DNA of 8,950 nt from CAZWRK01 sp964635875 (GTDB taxonomy: Bacteria > Pseudomonadota > Gammaproteobacteria > Burkholderiales > Aquaspirillaceae), in contig CAZWRK010000151.1 of NCBI GenBank assembly GCA_964635875.1, positions 1 through 8,950 on the forward strand, read 5' to 3'. The translations under genes and the position numbers were made by a program. Under the pieces are notes generated by a model. It saw only the letters and a list, made by a program, of their open reading frames with translations. It ran no database searches and had not been told where the DNA came from. Numbering within the stretch: position 1 is the stretch's first letter; every line of letters starts with the position of its first letter. Positions 1-6,767 of this stretch are shown piece after piece.

Positions 1-480
1 CTCGGGGGCTTCGGGTTCTTTGATCCAGTCCGGCCACTGGTCGAGCGGCCACTCGGCTTTGCGATACAAGTCGTACAAAATATTGACCCATTGCCGCAAG
101 GGGGCGGTGCCAAATTGAATCCGCGCATGATGTTCTGCCGCCTCGACGCCCAGCGTTAACTCCAGCGCCTCGGGGTGAAAAGACACCGAGATCGCATGAA
201 TTAAATGCGCCGCATCTGAGGTTTGTGCCTCTACGGGCGGCTGCGGGGTGTGTGCCGCGCGGGCAGCTTGTTGGGCAAAGCTGTTGAGCAGATCGGTATG
301 TTGCTGATCGATGGCTTGTTGGCTGCTGAGCCAGTTGAGGAGTACTGGCACTAAGCGTTGCGCCAGTCGCAGATTTAGCCAGAACACGCTGACTTTCTGG
401 TCGGCACAGGCGCCGGTCAGGCGGATTCGGTCTTCAACTTCGATATATTCGGTGGTAAAGCGCTCAAGTAAGCGAGTCAT
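1..480 (-). CDS. Unrecognised protein, 3' end beyond the window (first 160 codons)
   Basis: An open frame reads from ATG at 480 leftwards to the window edge without a stop, giving 160 residues. I do not recognise the family. The N-terminal 50 residues look well structured: an acidic/basic stretch EYIEVEDRIRLTG (residues 11-23), then a hydrophobic and basic segment rich in Trp, Leu and Arg (about 30-51). A Gln/Ala-rich, probably flexible linker follows (about 53-90). A second, strand-like part (95-125) leads into an aromatic segment with four Trp between 131 and 152. No signal peptide or membrane span is evident, so the product is probably cytoplasmic. It lies 57 bp after rodA on the same strand, but a probable terminator sits between them, so it may have its own promoter. 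An in-frame ATG at 522 would add 14 residues. I prefer 480 because 522 falls in the terminator loop. Neither start has a good Shine-Dalgarno sequence. Codon use resembles the neighbours. Confidence 0.8.
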   Translation of the reverse strand, partial: MTRLLERFTTEYIEVEDRIRLTGACADQKVSVFWLNLRLAQRLVPVLLNWLSSQQAIDQQHTDLLNSFAQQAARAAHTPQPPVEAQTSDAAHLIHAISVSFHPEALELTLGVEAAEHHARIQFGTAPLRQWVNILYDLYRKAEWPLDQWPDWIKEPEAPE

Positions 481-498
481 AAGCCATTTCAAATGTTT

Positions 499-532
499 AA
501 AAACGCGGTGCCGAATACACATCAGCACCACG
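499..532 (-). terminator. Probable Rho-independent terminator after rodA
   Basis: Read on the minus strand, CGTGGTGC (532-525) pairs with GCACCGCG (511-504). This makes an 8-bp GC-rich stem with one G-U pair and a 13-nt loop, followed directly by TTTTT (503-499). It begins 5 nt after the rodA stop codon, where the end of the mre-mrd operon would be expected. The long loop and short U-tract suggest it may be leaky. Confidence 0.6.
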
Positions 533-537
533 AAAAA

Positions 538-1653
538 TTAGCGTTTAATCAGCGGTCGATTTTTATGGATCGACATCAAAATACCAAAGCCGACCAAGAG
601 CGAAACCATCGCTGTTCCGCCGTAACTCACCAGCGGCAATGGCACGCCTACCACCGGCAAAATACCCGAGACCATGCCCATATTGACAAAGGCATAGGTG
701 AAAAAGGTCAAGGTAATCGAGCCTGCCATGAGGCGGCCAAATAGTGTGGTGGCCTTTGCGGCAATCATCAGCCCTCGCCCAATCACTGCGGTATACAACA
801 GCACCAAAAATATATTGCCAACCAAGCCAAACTCCTCGGCATAGACCGCAAAAATAAAGTCCGTCGTGCGCTCGGGAATAAAATCGAGGTGGGTTTGTGT
901 CCCATTGAGCCAGCCCTTACCAAATGGGCCGCCCGATCCAATCGCAATCATGGATTGAATGATGTGGTAGCCCGCACCGAGTGGGTCTTCCATCGGGTCG
1001 ATGAGCGTCAAAACACGCCGTCGTTGGTAGTCGTGCAACATGTTCCAGACAAAGGGCAGGCTGGCCCCAAACAGCACTAAGCTGCTAAAAATCACCTTCC
1101 ATGGCAGCCCGGCTAGAAATACAACAAAAAGACCGGACGACATGATCATCGTAGCGGTCCCCAAATCGGGTTGTTTTAGGATGAGTGCGCCGGGCAGCAT
1201 AATCAACAGCATGGCGACCAAGTACTGTTTCCAACGAATGCGGCCTTCGTGGCGCTGGAAATACCACGCGAGCATCATCGGTAAAGCGAGTTTCATGACT
1301 TCAGAAGGCTGAATGCGCGTAATGCCGATATGCAGCCAGCGCCGAGAGCCATTGACCACTTCGCCAAATAGCGCCACGGCGATCAGCAACAACATGCCTG
1401 CGATATAGGCGGGTAAGGCCAGTACCATCAGATGCTGTGGCCGTAAGTTGGCGATGCCCCACATCACACCCATCGAAATCACCATAAAGGTCATTTTATT
1501 GGCGATGCGATCCATGCTTTGATTCGAGGCGCTAAACAGCACCACCATACTCAGAATAAACAGCAGGCTTGCGAGCAAAAAAAGCCAGCCATCAATCGGT
1601 GATTTAATCCGAACCCATGCGCGGGATAAGAGATCATTGACAGAGGTGGTCAT
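538..1653 (-). CDS. rodA: RodA, SEDS-family peptidoglycan glycosyltransferase
   Basis: RodA polymerises lipid II into glycan strands during cell elongation, paired with PBP2, in the inner membrane. The product is 371 aa, close to the 370 aa of E. coli RodA, and very hydrophobic with about ten membrane segments. Visible family motifs are GSRRWLHIG (102-110), IQPSEVMKLA (114-123), LKQPDLGTA (159-167), the extracellular-loop motif FIPERTTDFIFA (258-269), and PLPLVSYGG near the C-terminus (338-346). Asp265 in the TTDFIFA stretch corresponds to the catalytically essential SEDS aspartate (Asp262 in E. coli by my recollection). The ATG overlaps the mrdA stop in an ATGA, and GAGG lies 7 nt upstream (1664-1661), so translation is probably coupled to the partner PBP2. 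It is the last gene before the terminator. FtsW is the main alternative, but the mre context and adjacent PBP2 favour RodA. Confidence 0.97.
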   Translation of the reverse strand: MTTSVNDLLSRAWVRIKSPIDGWLFLLASLLFILSMVVLFSASNQSMDRIANKMTFMVISMGVMWGIANLRPQHLMVLALPAYIAGMLLLIAVALFGEVVNGSRRWLHIGITRIQPSEVMKLALPMMLAWYFQRHEGRIRWKQYLVAMLLIMLPGALILKQPDLGTATMIMSSGLFVVFLAGLPWKVIFSSLVLFGASLPFVWNMLHDYQRRRVLTLIDPMEDPLGAGYHIIQSMIAIGSGGPFGKGWLNGTQTHLDFIPERTTDFIFAVYAEEFGLVGNIFLVLLYTAVIGRGLMIAAKATTLFGRLMAGSITLTFFTYAFVNMGMVSGILPVVGVPLPLVSYGGTAMVSLLVGFGILMSIHKNRPLIKR

Positions 1654-3695
1654 GGGGTTTCCTCGCTTGGCGCGACAGGCGCTAAAGTTTCAGCACGAGC
1701 GGTCGCAGGACGGAGAATGCTGTCTTCACCCCCTTCGTCAACTACAACAATCGGCGTCGGTTTGGCTGCACGCTCCCCGAGGGCGCGGCGACCGAGCAGG
1801 TGGTAATCAATCGTTTGGCGCGCCATAGGGGCGGCGGCGGCGGCGCCCCAGCCTGCATTTTCGACAATGACAGCCACAGCAATGGTCGGCGCCTCTGCCG
1901 GCGCAAAGGCGATAAACCAAGAGTGGTCGCGGTGTTGTTCTGCAAGCGCCGCGGCGTTGTATTTTGCACCTTGTTTAATTTGTACCACTTGCGCGGTACC
2001 GGTTTTCCCCGCAAGGCGGTATTGCAAGCCCGCGCTCAGGCGTGAAGCGGTGCCGCCGGGCTGTAAGACCGCTTCCATCGCGGTTTTTACAAAGTTGACG
2101 TTTTCTGGTTTGAAGTGGTTATCGAACGCAGGCTTAGGCTCAATGAGGCGCTCTTCTTTGGTGTGAACGTCTTTCACCTTGCTCACCAAGTGGGGCCGGA
2201 AGCCGATGCCGTTATTTGCCAAAATGGCGGTGGCGTTTGCCAGCTGCAATGGGGTGTAAGCGTTGTAACCTTGGCCAATGCCGATTGGTACGACGTCGGC
2301 AGGGAGCCAGCGGCGATGCTCAGGCTTGTAGCGCTTGCTGCTAAAGCGTTCTGCTTTCCACTCTTTGCTCGGTAAGACGCCGCGCGATTCTCCGTTCAGG
2401 TCGATGCCGGTGCGTTCTCCAAAACCAAATTTGGCCAGCTGAGGCGAAAGCCGGTCGATCCCCATATCCCACGCTAATTTGTAGTAATAGGTGTCTGACG
2501 AAACCTGAATCGACTTCAGCATGTTGACCGTGCCCCAGCCGGAGGGCTTGGAGTCGCGGAAACGGTGATTTGAGCCGGGCAAAGAGAAATAGCCCGGATC
2601 GGGAATCGTGTACGAGGGTTCTCGGAAGCCGCTTTCGAGCGCAGCCATCGCCATAAAGGGCTTAAACGTTGATCCCGGCGGATAAAGGCCCCGCAACGCT
2701 CGGTTGACCAGTGGTCGCTTCCAATCTTCGTTGAGGTCTTTCCACGTTTGTTGATCCAGCCCATCAATAAACAAATTGGGATCAAAGCCGGGTTTAGACA
2801 CAAAGGCCAAGACGCCACCGGTGCGCGGATCGATCGCTACCAGTGCGCCGCGTCGATCACCAAACAGATCGTAGACGTATTGTTGCAGGTAAATATCGAG
2901 CGCGAGATGCAGGTCTTTGCCATTCGCGGGTGCGGTTCGGCGAAGGGTGCGAATCGCGCGGCCGCCCGCATCGGTTTCAATTTCTTCAAAGCCGGTTTTG
3001 CCGTGCAGATCTTGCTCGTAACTGAATTCCAAGCCGGTTTTACCGATATGGGTGGTGCCACGATAGTCGGCGGTGAGGCCATCTTCTTCGAGGTTTTTTT
3101 GGTCGCGTTGGTTGATGCGCCCGATATAGCCCACGATGTGGCTGGTGACTTCTTTAAAAGGGTAGTCACGGAAGAGCCGCGCTTTAATTTCAACACCGGG
3201 GAAGCTATAGGCCCGCGCTGAAAAGCGCGCGACCTCTTCGTCGGTCAGGCGCGTGCGAATCGGTAGGCTTTCAAAATTGCGACTTTCATCGAGTAGTTTT
3301 TTGAAGCGTTTACGGTCGCGCGCGGTGATTTCAACCACGGTGGCAAGGCGATCAATGGTGGCATTGAGATCGGTGAGCTTGCTGGGGGTGATTTCTAAGG
3401 TGTACGCGGAATAGTTTTGCGCGAGAACAACACCATTCCGATCGTAAATCATGCCGCGGTTGGGCGGGATCGGCACCAATGAAATACGGTTGTTTTGTGC
3501 CAGCGTTGAAAAGTGATCGTTTTGGATGACTTGCAACCATACGAAACGACTAATCAGCAGAGAGAATGCAATGAGTACAAGCCCAAAGGCGATGATGAGG
3601 CGTAGCTGAAATTCGTTGTCTTTGTTCTTCGTGGTGTGCGAAGTGTGACGACGATGGGGCTGGCGAAACAGGGGGCGGTAGCGACGGCGGGCCAT
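1650..3695 (-). CDS. mrdA: Penicillin-binding protein 2 (MrdA), elongasome transpeptidase
   Basis: PBP2 is the class B transpeptidase that cross-links peptidoglycan in the elongasome and partners RodA. The protein is 681 aa. It has a basic cytoplasmic tail, one membrane anchor (about residues 31-54), a pedestal/dimerisation region containing NRGMIYDRNG (79-88), and a C-terminal transpeptidase domain. The three catalytic motifs are intact: S342-T-F-K345 (nucleophile Ser342), S399-S-D401, and K564-TGTAQ. A Pro/Ala/Glu-rich tail of roughly 40 residues after the domain is probably unstructured. It makes the protein longer than E. coli PBP2 (about 633 aa), and its coding sequence contains the rodA Shine-Dalgarno. 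The start lies 6 nt after the mreD stop with only a weak GAGA upstream, so coupling is likely. A run of seven A (3100-3094) is in frame and the frame stays open. FtsI is unlikely given the SSD motif and the neighbours. Confidence 0.97.
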   Translation of the reverse strand: MARRRYRPLFRQPHRRHTSHTTKNKDNEFQLRLIIAFGLVLIAFSLLISRFVWLQVIQNDHFSTLAQNNRISLVPIPPNRGMIYDRNGVVLAQNYSAYTLEITPSKLTDLNATIDRLATVVEITARDRKRFKKLLDESRNFESLPIRTRLTDEEVARFSARAYSFPGVEIKARLFRDYPFKEVTSHIVGYIGRINQRDQKNLEEDGLTADYRGTTHIGKTGLEFSYEQDLHGKTGFEEIETDAGGRAIRTLRRTAPANGKDLHLALDIYLQQYVYDLFGDRRGALVAIDPRTGGVLAFVSKPGFDPNLFIDGLDQQTWKDLNEDWKRPLVNRALRGLYPPGSTFKPFMAMAALESGFREPSYTIPDPGYFSLPGSNHRFRDSKPSGWGTVNMLKSIQVSSDTYYYKLAWDMGIDRLSPQLAKFGFGERTGIDLNGESRGVLPSKEWKAERFSSKRYKPEHRRWLPADVVPIGIGQGYNAYTPLQLANATAILANNGIGFRPHLVSKVKDVHTKEERLIEPKPAFDNHFKPENVNFVKTAMEAVLQPGGTASRLSAGLQYRLAGKTGTAQVVQIKQGAKYNAAALAEQHRDHSWFIAFAPAEAPTIAVAVIVENAGWGAAAAAPMARQTIDYHLLGRRALGERAAKPTPIVVVDEGGEDSILRPATARAETLAPVAPSEETP

Positions 3696-3701
3696 TTCGG
3701 G

Positions 3702-4205
3702 TTATCTCGGTTGGCTGCTGCGGCGTTGCGGAATAATCAGGATCTTGGCGAATAAAGGCCATAACAGCGCACCCAAAAAAGGTGGCAGGAAGTATCCCCA
3801 GCCAATGAAACTCGCACCGAGCGCTAAACGTGACAACATCATGATGGCTTGGCTGAGGAGCAATAGAGCTAAAACGATCAGCGATTGATGGCCGTTGTTA
3901 TACATCACCAGCTGTCGTTGCCGTGTCGACACAAAATAAGTGATGGTCGTGTAGGCGAGGGCATGTTGACCAATATACGTCGCACCCGCGACATCCATGA
4001 CGATCCCGACGCAAAACGCCGCGACAATCCCAACTCGCGAGGGATGGTTAATACTCCAGTACAGGACCAAGAGGGCTGAAAGGTCAGGTAGCCAGAGCAA
4101 GGTGCTGGCGTTTACGGGTAACAGTTCCAGCATAATCGACACGGCAAAACTCAGTAGGATGTACCGTGTTTTAACGGGCCGGAGAAGTTCTTTCGGTTGG
4201 TTCAT
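3702..4205 (-). CDS. mreD: MreD, rod-shape-determining membrane protein
   Basis: MreD is an inner-membrane component of the elongasome that acts with MreC to link MreB filaments to RodA-PBP2. The product is 167 aa (E. coli about 162), with roughly five hydrophobic segments (about 15-34, 36-52, 57-76, 108-125, 133-157). The family-typical stretch GIVMDV (67-72) is followed by IGQHALAY (78-85). The C-terminus is short and basic. The ATG overlaps the mreC stop as ATGA, and I see no Shine-Dalgarno, only an A-rich stretch, so its translation probably depends on ribosomes finishing mreC. It is poorly conserved at sequence level in general, so the assignment leans on hydropathy, size and its place between mreC and mrdA, all of which agree. 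Confidence 0.95.
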   Translation of the reverse strand: MNQPKELLRPVKTRYILLSFAVSIMLELLPVNASTLLWLPDLSALLVLYWSINHPSRVGIVAAFCVGIVMDVAGATYIGQHALAYTTITYFVSTRQRQLVMYNNGHQSLIVLALLLLSQAIMMLSRLALGASFIGWGYFLPPFLGALLWPLFAKILIIPQRRSSQPR

Positions 4206-5101
4206 TGATGCGCTTTTTTATTCATAGACGAGCTGTTTTCGACAGCTTCTAGCTCGGGTGGGGCGGGCAGTTGGATTTTTTCGGTCAAGATGAGTGCGAA
4301 GCGCTCTCGACCAACGCCACCGATAGGCGTGCACCGAATCTCTGCAAACGGGCTGGCGGGGTTTCGGTCGATGTGTTGCACCCGAGCAACCTCAAGCCCT
4401 GCAGGGTAAATGCCATCAATGCCAGAGGTTAACAAGAGATCATTAGGCTGAATGTCGGCACCATTGGCGACGAAGTGCACTTCTAGGCCTTCACCGGTGC
4501 CAAATAAGACCGCGCGCAACCCATTGCGCTGCACCATCACCGGTACTGAGTGATTTTTTTCAATAATCAGGGTGACTTCTGAGGTGAGCGGGGCGACGCG
4601 AGTGACTTGCCCAATCAATCCATGCGCATCCACCACAGGGAAGCCCGGTTCAATCTGACTATTTTGGCCTTTGTCGACAATGATGCGATGACTAAATGGG
4701 TCGCGGCTGGTGTACAGCACTTCAGCAAGGCGCGCGTCTCCTTTGTTCGGAAGCTGCAAATTATTCAGCTCACGAAGCTTATTATTTTCTTGCGTTAACT
4801 CTTCATAGCGTTGCTGACGCGCGGTCATGATGATGAGTTTTTCGCGCAGTTGGCGGTTGTCTTGTTCGAGCTCTGCTTGTGTGACCAAAAAGTCCCGTGC
4901 TTGGCGGCTGAATGCGATGGGGGTATTGATCGCCCATTGCATGGGGTACAGCATGACCGAAACCATTTCGCGAACTTGTTGCAGGAGGTTCAGGCGTGCA
5001 TCGCCGACCAGCATGGCGAGCGAGAGTGAGGCACAAACGAGAAACTTCGTCAGCGGCTTCGGGCCCTGACGAAAAAATCTTGGGGATGTGGCGATTTCCA
5101 T
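4202..5101 (-). CDS. mreC: MreC, rod-shape-determining periplasmic scaffold
   Basis: MreC is a bitopic inner-membrane protein whose periplasmic part binds PBP2 and helps activate RodA-PBP2. From the ATG at 5101 it is 299 aa: a short cytoplasmic N-terminus, a membrane segment (about 19-34) ending in the typical GDARL, a coiled coil (about 70-117, with heptad-like ELEQDNRQLREKL), and then the paired beta-domain region (about 122-275). Family features include DPFSHRIIVDKG (134-145), GLIGQV (161-166) and LLTSGIDGIYPAGL (223-236). The C-terminal tail is short. The frame extends upstream to a TTG at 5164, 6 nt after the mreB stop. I chose the ATG because MreC proteins normally have a short cytoplasmic N-terminus, and because the extension would be coded through a strong hairpin. 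The Shine-Dalgarno is weak for both starts. The stop overlaps the mreD start. Confidence 0.95.
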   Translation of the reverse strand: MEIATSPRFFRQGPKPLTKFLVCASLSLAMLVGDARLNLLQQVREMVSVMLYPMQWAINTPIAFSRQARDFLVTQAELEQDNRQLREKLIIMTARQQRYEELTQENNKLRELNNLQLPNKGDARLAEVLYTSRDPFSHRIIVDKGQNSQIEPGFPVVDAHGLIGQVTRVAPLTSEVTLIIEKNHSVPVMVQRNGLRAVLFGTGEGLEVHFVANGADIQPNDLLLTSGIDGIYPAGLEVARVQHIDRNPASPFAEIRCTPIGGVGRERFALILTEKIQLPAPPELEAVENSSSMNKKAHQ

Positions 5102-5122
5102 CAGAGTCAAATCTCGGAAACG

Positions 5123-5150
5123 CCACCGCGCCCGATAAGGGGCGCGGCGG
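5123..5150 (-). promoter_or_regulatory. Strong stem-loop between mreB and mreC
   Basis: In the minus-strand transcript, CCGCCGCGCCC (5150-5140) pairs with GGGCGCGGTGG (5133-5123). This gives an 11-bp stem with one G-U pair and a 6-nt loop. It sits about 20 nt after the mreB stop and 21 nt before the preferred mreC start. Only TTT follows, two nucleotides on, so it is not a clear intrinsic terminator. It could be an attenuator, or a structure that stabilises the mreB 3' end. The function is inferred; the pairing is visible. Confidence 0.55.
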
Positions 5151-5170
5151 GTTGGATGGGGCAATACAGC

Positions 5171-6214
5171 TTAGTCGTTCGTGAAAATCGTACCGACAGT
5201 GCTATCCATTTTTTCCAGCGCTTTGCCAGAACCCAGAACCACGCAGGTCAGAGGGTCTTCGGCAACAAACACCGGCAGGCCTGTTTCTTCTTGGAGCAGG
5301 CGGTCGATGTCGCGCAGTAATGCACCGCCACCGGTTAAGACCATGCCTTTATCGGCAATGTCGGCACCGAGTTCGGGCGGCGTTTGTTCAAGGGCAATTT
5401 TGACCGCAGATACGATTTGGTTCAGCGGTTCAGTCAGCGCTTCTAGGATTTCGTTAGAGGAGATGGTGAACGAGCGCGGAATCCCTTCTGCGAGGTTGCG
5501 GCCTTTGACTTCCATTTCGCGGACTTCGGTGCCCGGGAACGCGGAGCCGATCGTCTTTTTAATTTCTTCTGCGGTGGTTTCACCAATCAACATGCCGTAG
5601 TTGCGGCGGATGTAGTTGATGATGGACTCGTCGAATTTGTCACCGCCGACCCGCACCGAGTTGGAATACACAATCCCGCCTAGAGAAATCACGCCCACTT
5701 CAGTCGTGCCACCACCGATATCGACCACCATGGAGCCTGTGGCTTCTTCGACTGGCAAGCCCGCACCAATGGCAGCAGCCATCGGCTCTTCAATCAATTC
5801 AACGCGACGCGCGCCTGCACCCAACGCCGATTCACGAATCGCACGACGTTCGACTTGGGTCGAGCCGCACGGCACACAAATCACAATGCGCGGGCTGGAT
5901 GAAAGGAAACGGCTCGGGCTGACTTTTTTGATGAACTGCTTCAGCATTTGTTCGGTGACGGTGAAGTCGGCAATCACGCCATCTTTCATCGGGCGAATCG
6001 CCTGAATAGAGCCTGGGGTACGGCCTAACATCTTTTTGGCTTCGGTACCGACCGCCAGAATCGATTTTTTGTTGGTGCTGACTTCGTGGTGAATCGAAAC
6101 CACAGATGGCTCATCCAAAACGATGCCTTTGCCTGATACATAAATCAGCGTGTTGGCGGTACCAAGGTCAATCGCAAGGTCATGGGAAAAGTAGCCAGTA
6201 ATAGAGCGGAGCAT
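5171..6214 (-). CDS. mreB: MreB, actin-like cell-shape protein
   Basis: MreB polymerises on the inner face of the membrane and steers side-wall peptidoglycan synthesis. The product is 347 aa, the same length as E. coli MreB, and aligns with it from end to end by eye. The short N-terminal segment MLRSITGYF resembles the membrane-binding amphipathic helix of Gram-negative MreB. The nucleotide-binding elements of the actin fold are intact: phosphate-1 D16-LGTANT, the IEEPMAAAIGAGLP segment (141-154) with its catalytic-type Glu, phosphate-2 D165-IGGGTTEV, and the adenosine motif GMVLTGGGALL (290-300). The frame stays open upstream to an ATG at 6322. I chose 6214 because it matches the family N-terminus exactly and has AGG 7 nt upstream, whereas the extra 36 residues look like untranslated leader. 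It is first in the shape operon and divergent from gatC. Confidence 0.98.
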   Translation of the reverse strand: MLRSITGYFSHDLAIDLGTANTLIYVSGKGIVLDEPSVVSIHHEVSTNKKSILAVGTEAKKMLGRTPGSIQAIRPMKDGVIADFTVTEQMLKQFIKKVSPSRFLSSSPRIVICVPCGSTQVERRAIRESALGAGARRVELIEEPMAAAIGAGLPVEEATGSMVVDIGGGTTEVGVISLGGIVYSNSVRVGGDKFDESIINYIRRNYGMLIGETTAEEIKKTIGSAFPGTEVREMEVKGRNLAEGIPRSFTISSNEILEALTEPLNQIVSAVKIALEQTPPELGADIADKGMVLTGGGALLRDIDRLLQEETGLPVFVAEDPLTCVVLGSGKALEKMDSTVGTIFTND

Positions 6215-6357
6215 TGTCAACCTGTCGTATTTGTACGGTATGGAGAGCTGTCGTGTCTCGCAGCCGGGCCCGGAGAGCCTCTCTAGCCGGAGCCGTGTTG
6301 TGTTTGGCACCGTGGGCCGCAAAAATAAGTGCGGCAGCGCATGCGGTGCATCCTGTT

Positions 6358-6372
6358 TGCCGTTAAACGGCA
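6358..6372. repeat. Perfect 15-bp palindrome, candidate operator
   Basis: TGCCGTTAAACGGCA has 7-bp perfect arms around one central A. A one-base centre is too tight for an RNA hairpin but suits a dimeric DNA-binding protein. It lies between the -10-like hexamers near 6420 and the mreB leader. I do not recognise it as the site of a known regulator. Confidence 0.4.
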
Positions 6373-6416
6373 GCCCGATAGCAAGACTGTCTGGCTATTG
6401 GGTGAAAATAGCGGGC

Positions 6417-6422
6417 TATGAT
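6417..6422 (+). promoter_or_regulatory. Candidate -10 element for gatC
   Basis: TATGAT matches the sigma-70 -10 consensus at five of six positions and lies 43 nt before the gatC start, a sensible leader length. No good -35 exists at 16-18 nt. TTGGGT at 6398-6403 is only 13 nt away and would instead space properly with the poor TACCCT at 6422. Confidence is therefore limited. Confidence 0.35.
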
Positions 6423-6446
6423 ACCCTACAAAACTTGAATTATTAA
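6418..6446 (-). promoter_or_regulatory. Candidate promoter for mreB
   Basis: On the minus strand, TTAATA (6446-6441, four of six matches to TTGACA) is followed after 17 nt by TATCAT (6423-6418, five of six matches to TATAAT). It would start transcription near 6411 and leave an mreB leader of roughly 195 nt. Its -10 overlaps the gatC -10 candidate on the other strand. A promoter closer to mreB is possible, but I saw none better. Confidence 0.3.
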
Positions 6447-6465
6447 AGTCTTAGACGGGGACTCT

Positions 6466-6753
6466 ATGTCGTTTTCCAATGAGCAGGTGGTGCGTATTGC
6501 GCGACTGGCGCGAATTCGCGTCGATGAACAGGAAATTGACGTCGTTCGCAATAAGCTTGATGGCATTTTCAGCTTGATTGAAGCCATGCAAGCGGTCGAC
6601 ACCGAAGGCGTCGAACCTATGGCGCACCCACAGGATGTCAGCCTCAGATTGCGTGATGATGTCGTCACCGAAACCGATCGTCGTGCTGCTTTCCAAGCCG
6701 TTGCACCGCAAACCGATGCGGGCTTGTATCTGGTGCCGAAAGTGATTGAATAA
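6466..6753 (+). CDS. gatC: GatC, Asp/Glu-tRNA amidotransferase subunit C
   Basis: GatC is the small subunit of GatCAB. It wraps around GatA and GatB and stabilises the complex that amidates misacylated Glu-tRNA(Gln) and/or Asp-tRNA(Asn). The product is 95 aa, the usual size. The N-terminal helical part carries the typical VVRIARLARI stretch (8-17), and a second helix follows with FSLIEAMQAVDTEGVEPMAHP (35-55). The acidic, arginine-rich RLRDDVV (61-67) comes next, and the C-terminus ends in the typical GLYLVPKVIE, where the VP-V segment contacts GatA in known structures. The ATG has GGGGA 4 nt upstream (6457-6461). It is first in the gat operon and divergent from mreB. Which tRNA is the substrate cannot be told from this window. 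In many betaproteobacteria that also have GlnRS, it is Asp-tRNA(Asn). Confidence 0.96.
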   Translation: MSFSNEQVVRIARLARIRVDEQEIDVVRNKLDGIFSLIEAMQAVDTEGVEPMAHPQDVSLRLRDDVVTETDRRAAFQAVAPQTDAGLYLVPKVIE

Positions 6754-6767
6754 ACTCCATAGTTGAT

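Larger units (their letters stand above)
6215..6465. promoter_or_regulatory. Divergent mreB/gatC promoter region
   Basis: This 251-bp spacer separates the two start codons and must hold promoters for both operons. The half next to mreB is GC-rich with several inverted repeats: 6264-6273 CCGGGCCCGG, a bulged hairpin at 6270-6290, an imperfect palindrome at 6334-6349 and a perfect one at 6358-6372. The half next to gatC is AT-rich and carries the best -10-like hexamers. No convincing protein-coding gene lies here. The 71-codon plus-strand frame across it (6231-6446) has no family resemblance and covers the promoter area. Confidence 0.7.

Noticed and set aside
3090..3104. In-frame A AAA AAC heptamer in mrdA as a -1 frameshift site
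   Set aside because: The heptamer is in the right phase, but the -1 frame stops after about 20 codons and would only yield a truncated PBP2 lacking the transpeptidase domain. I saw no supporting downstream structure and treat it as coincidence.
2748..3221. 157-codon plus-strand frame antisense to mrdA
   Set aside because: It lies fully inside an intact PBP2 gene; its composition reflects the complementary strand, and no recognisable domain is present.
5181..6005. Two long plus-strand open frames (139 and 129 codons) antisense to mreB
   Set aside because: They are reading-frame shadows of a highly conserved gene, Ser/Pro-rich, with no family resemblance or independent expression signals.
6215..6322. 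N-terminal extension of mreB to an ATG at 6322
   Set aside because: The extra 36 residues have no counterpart in MreB, while the start at 6214 gives the exact family N-terminus and 347-aa length with AGG at a proper distance.
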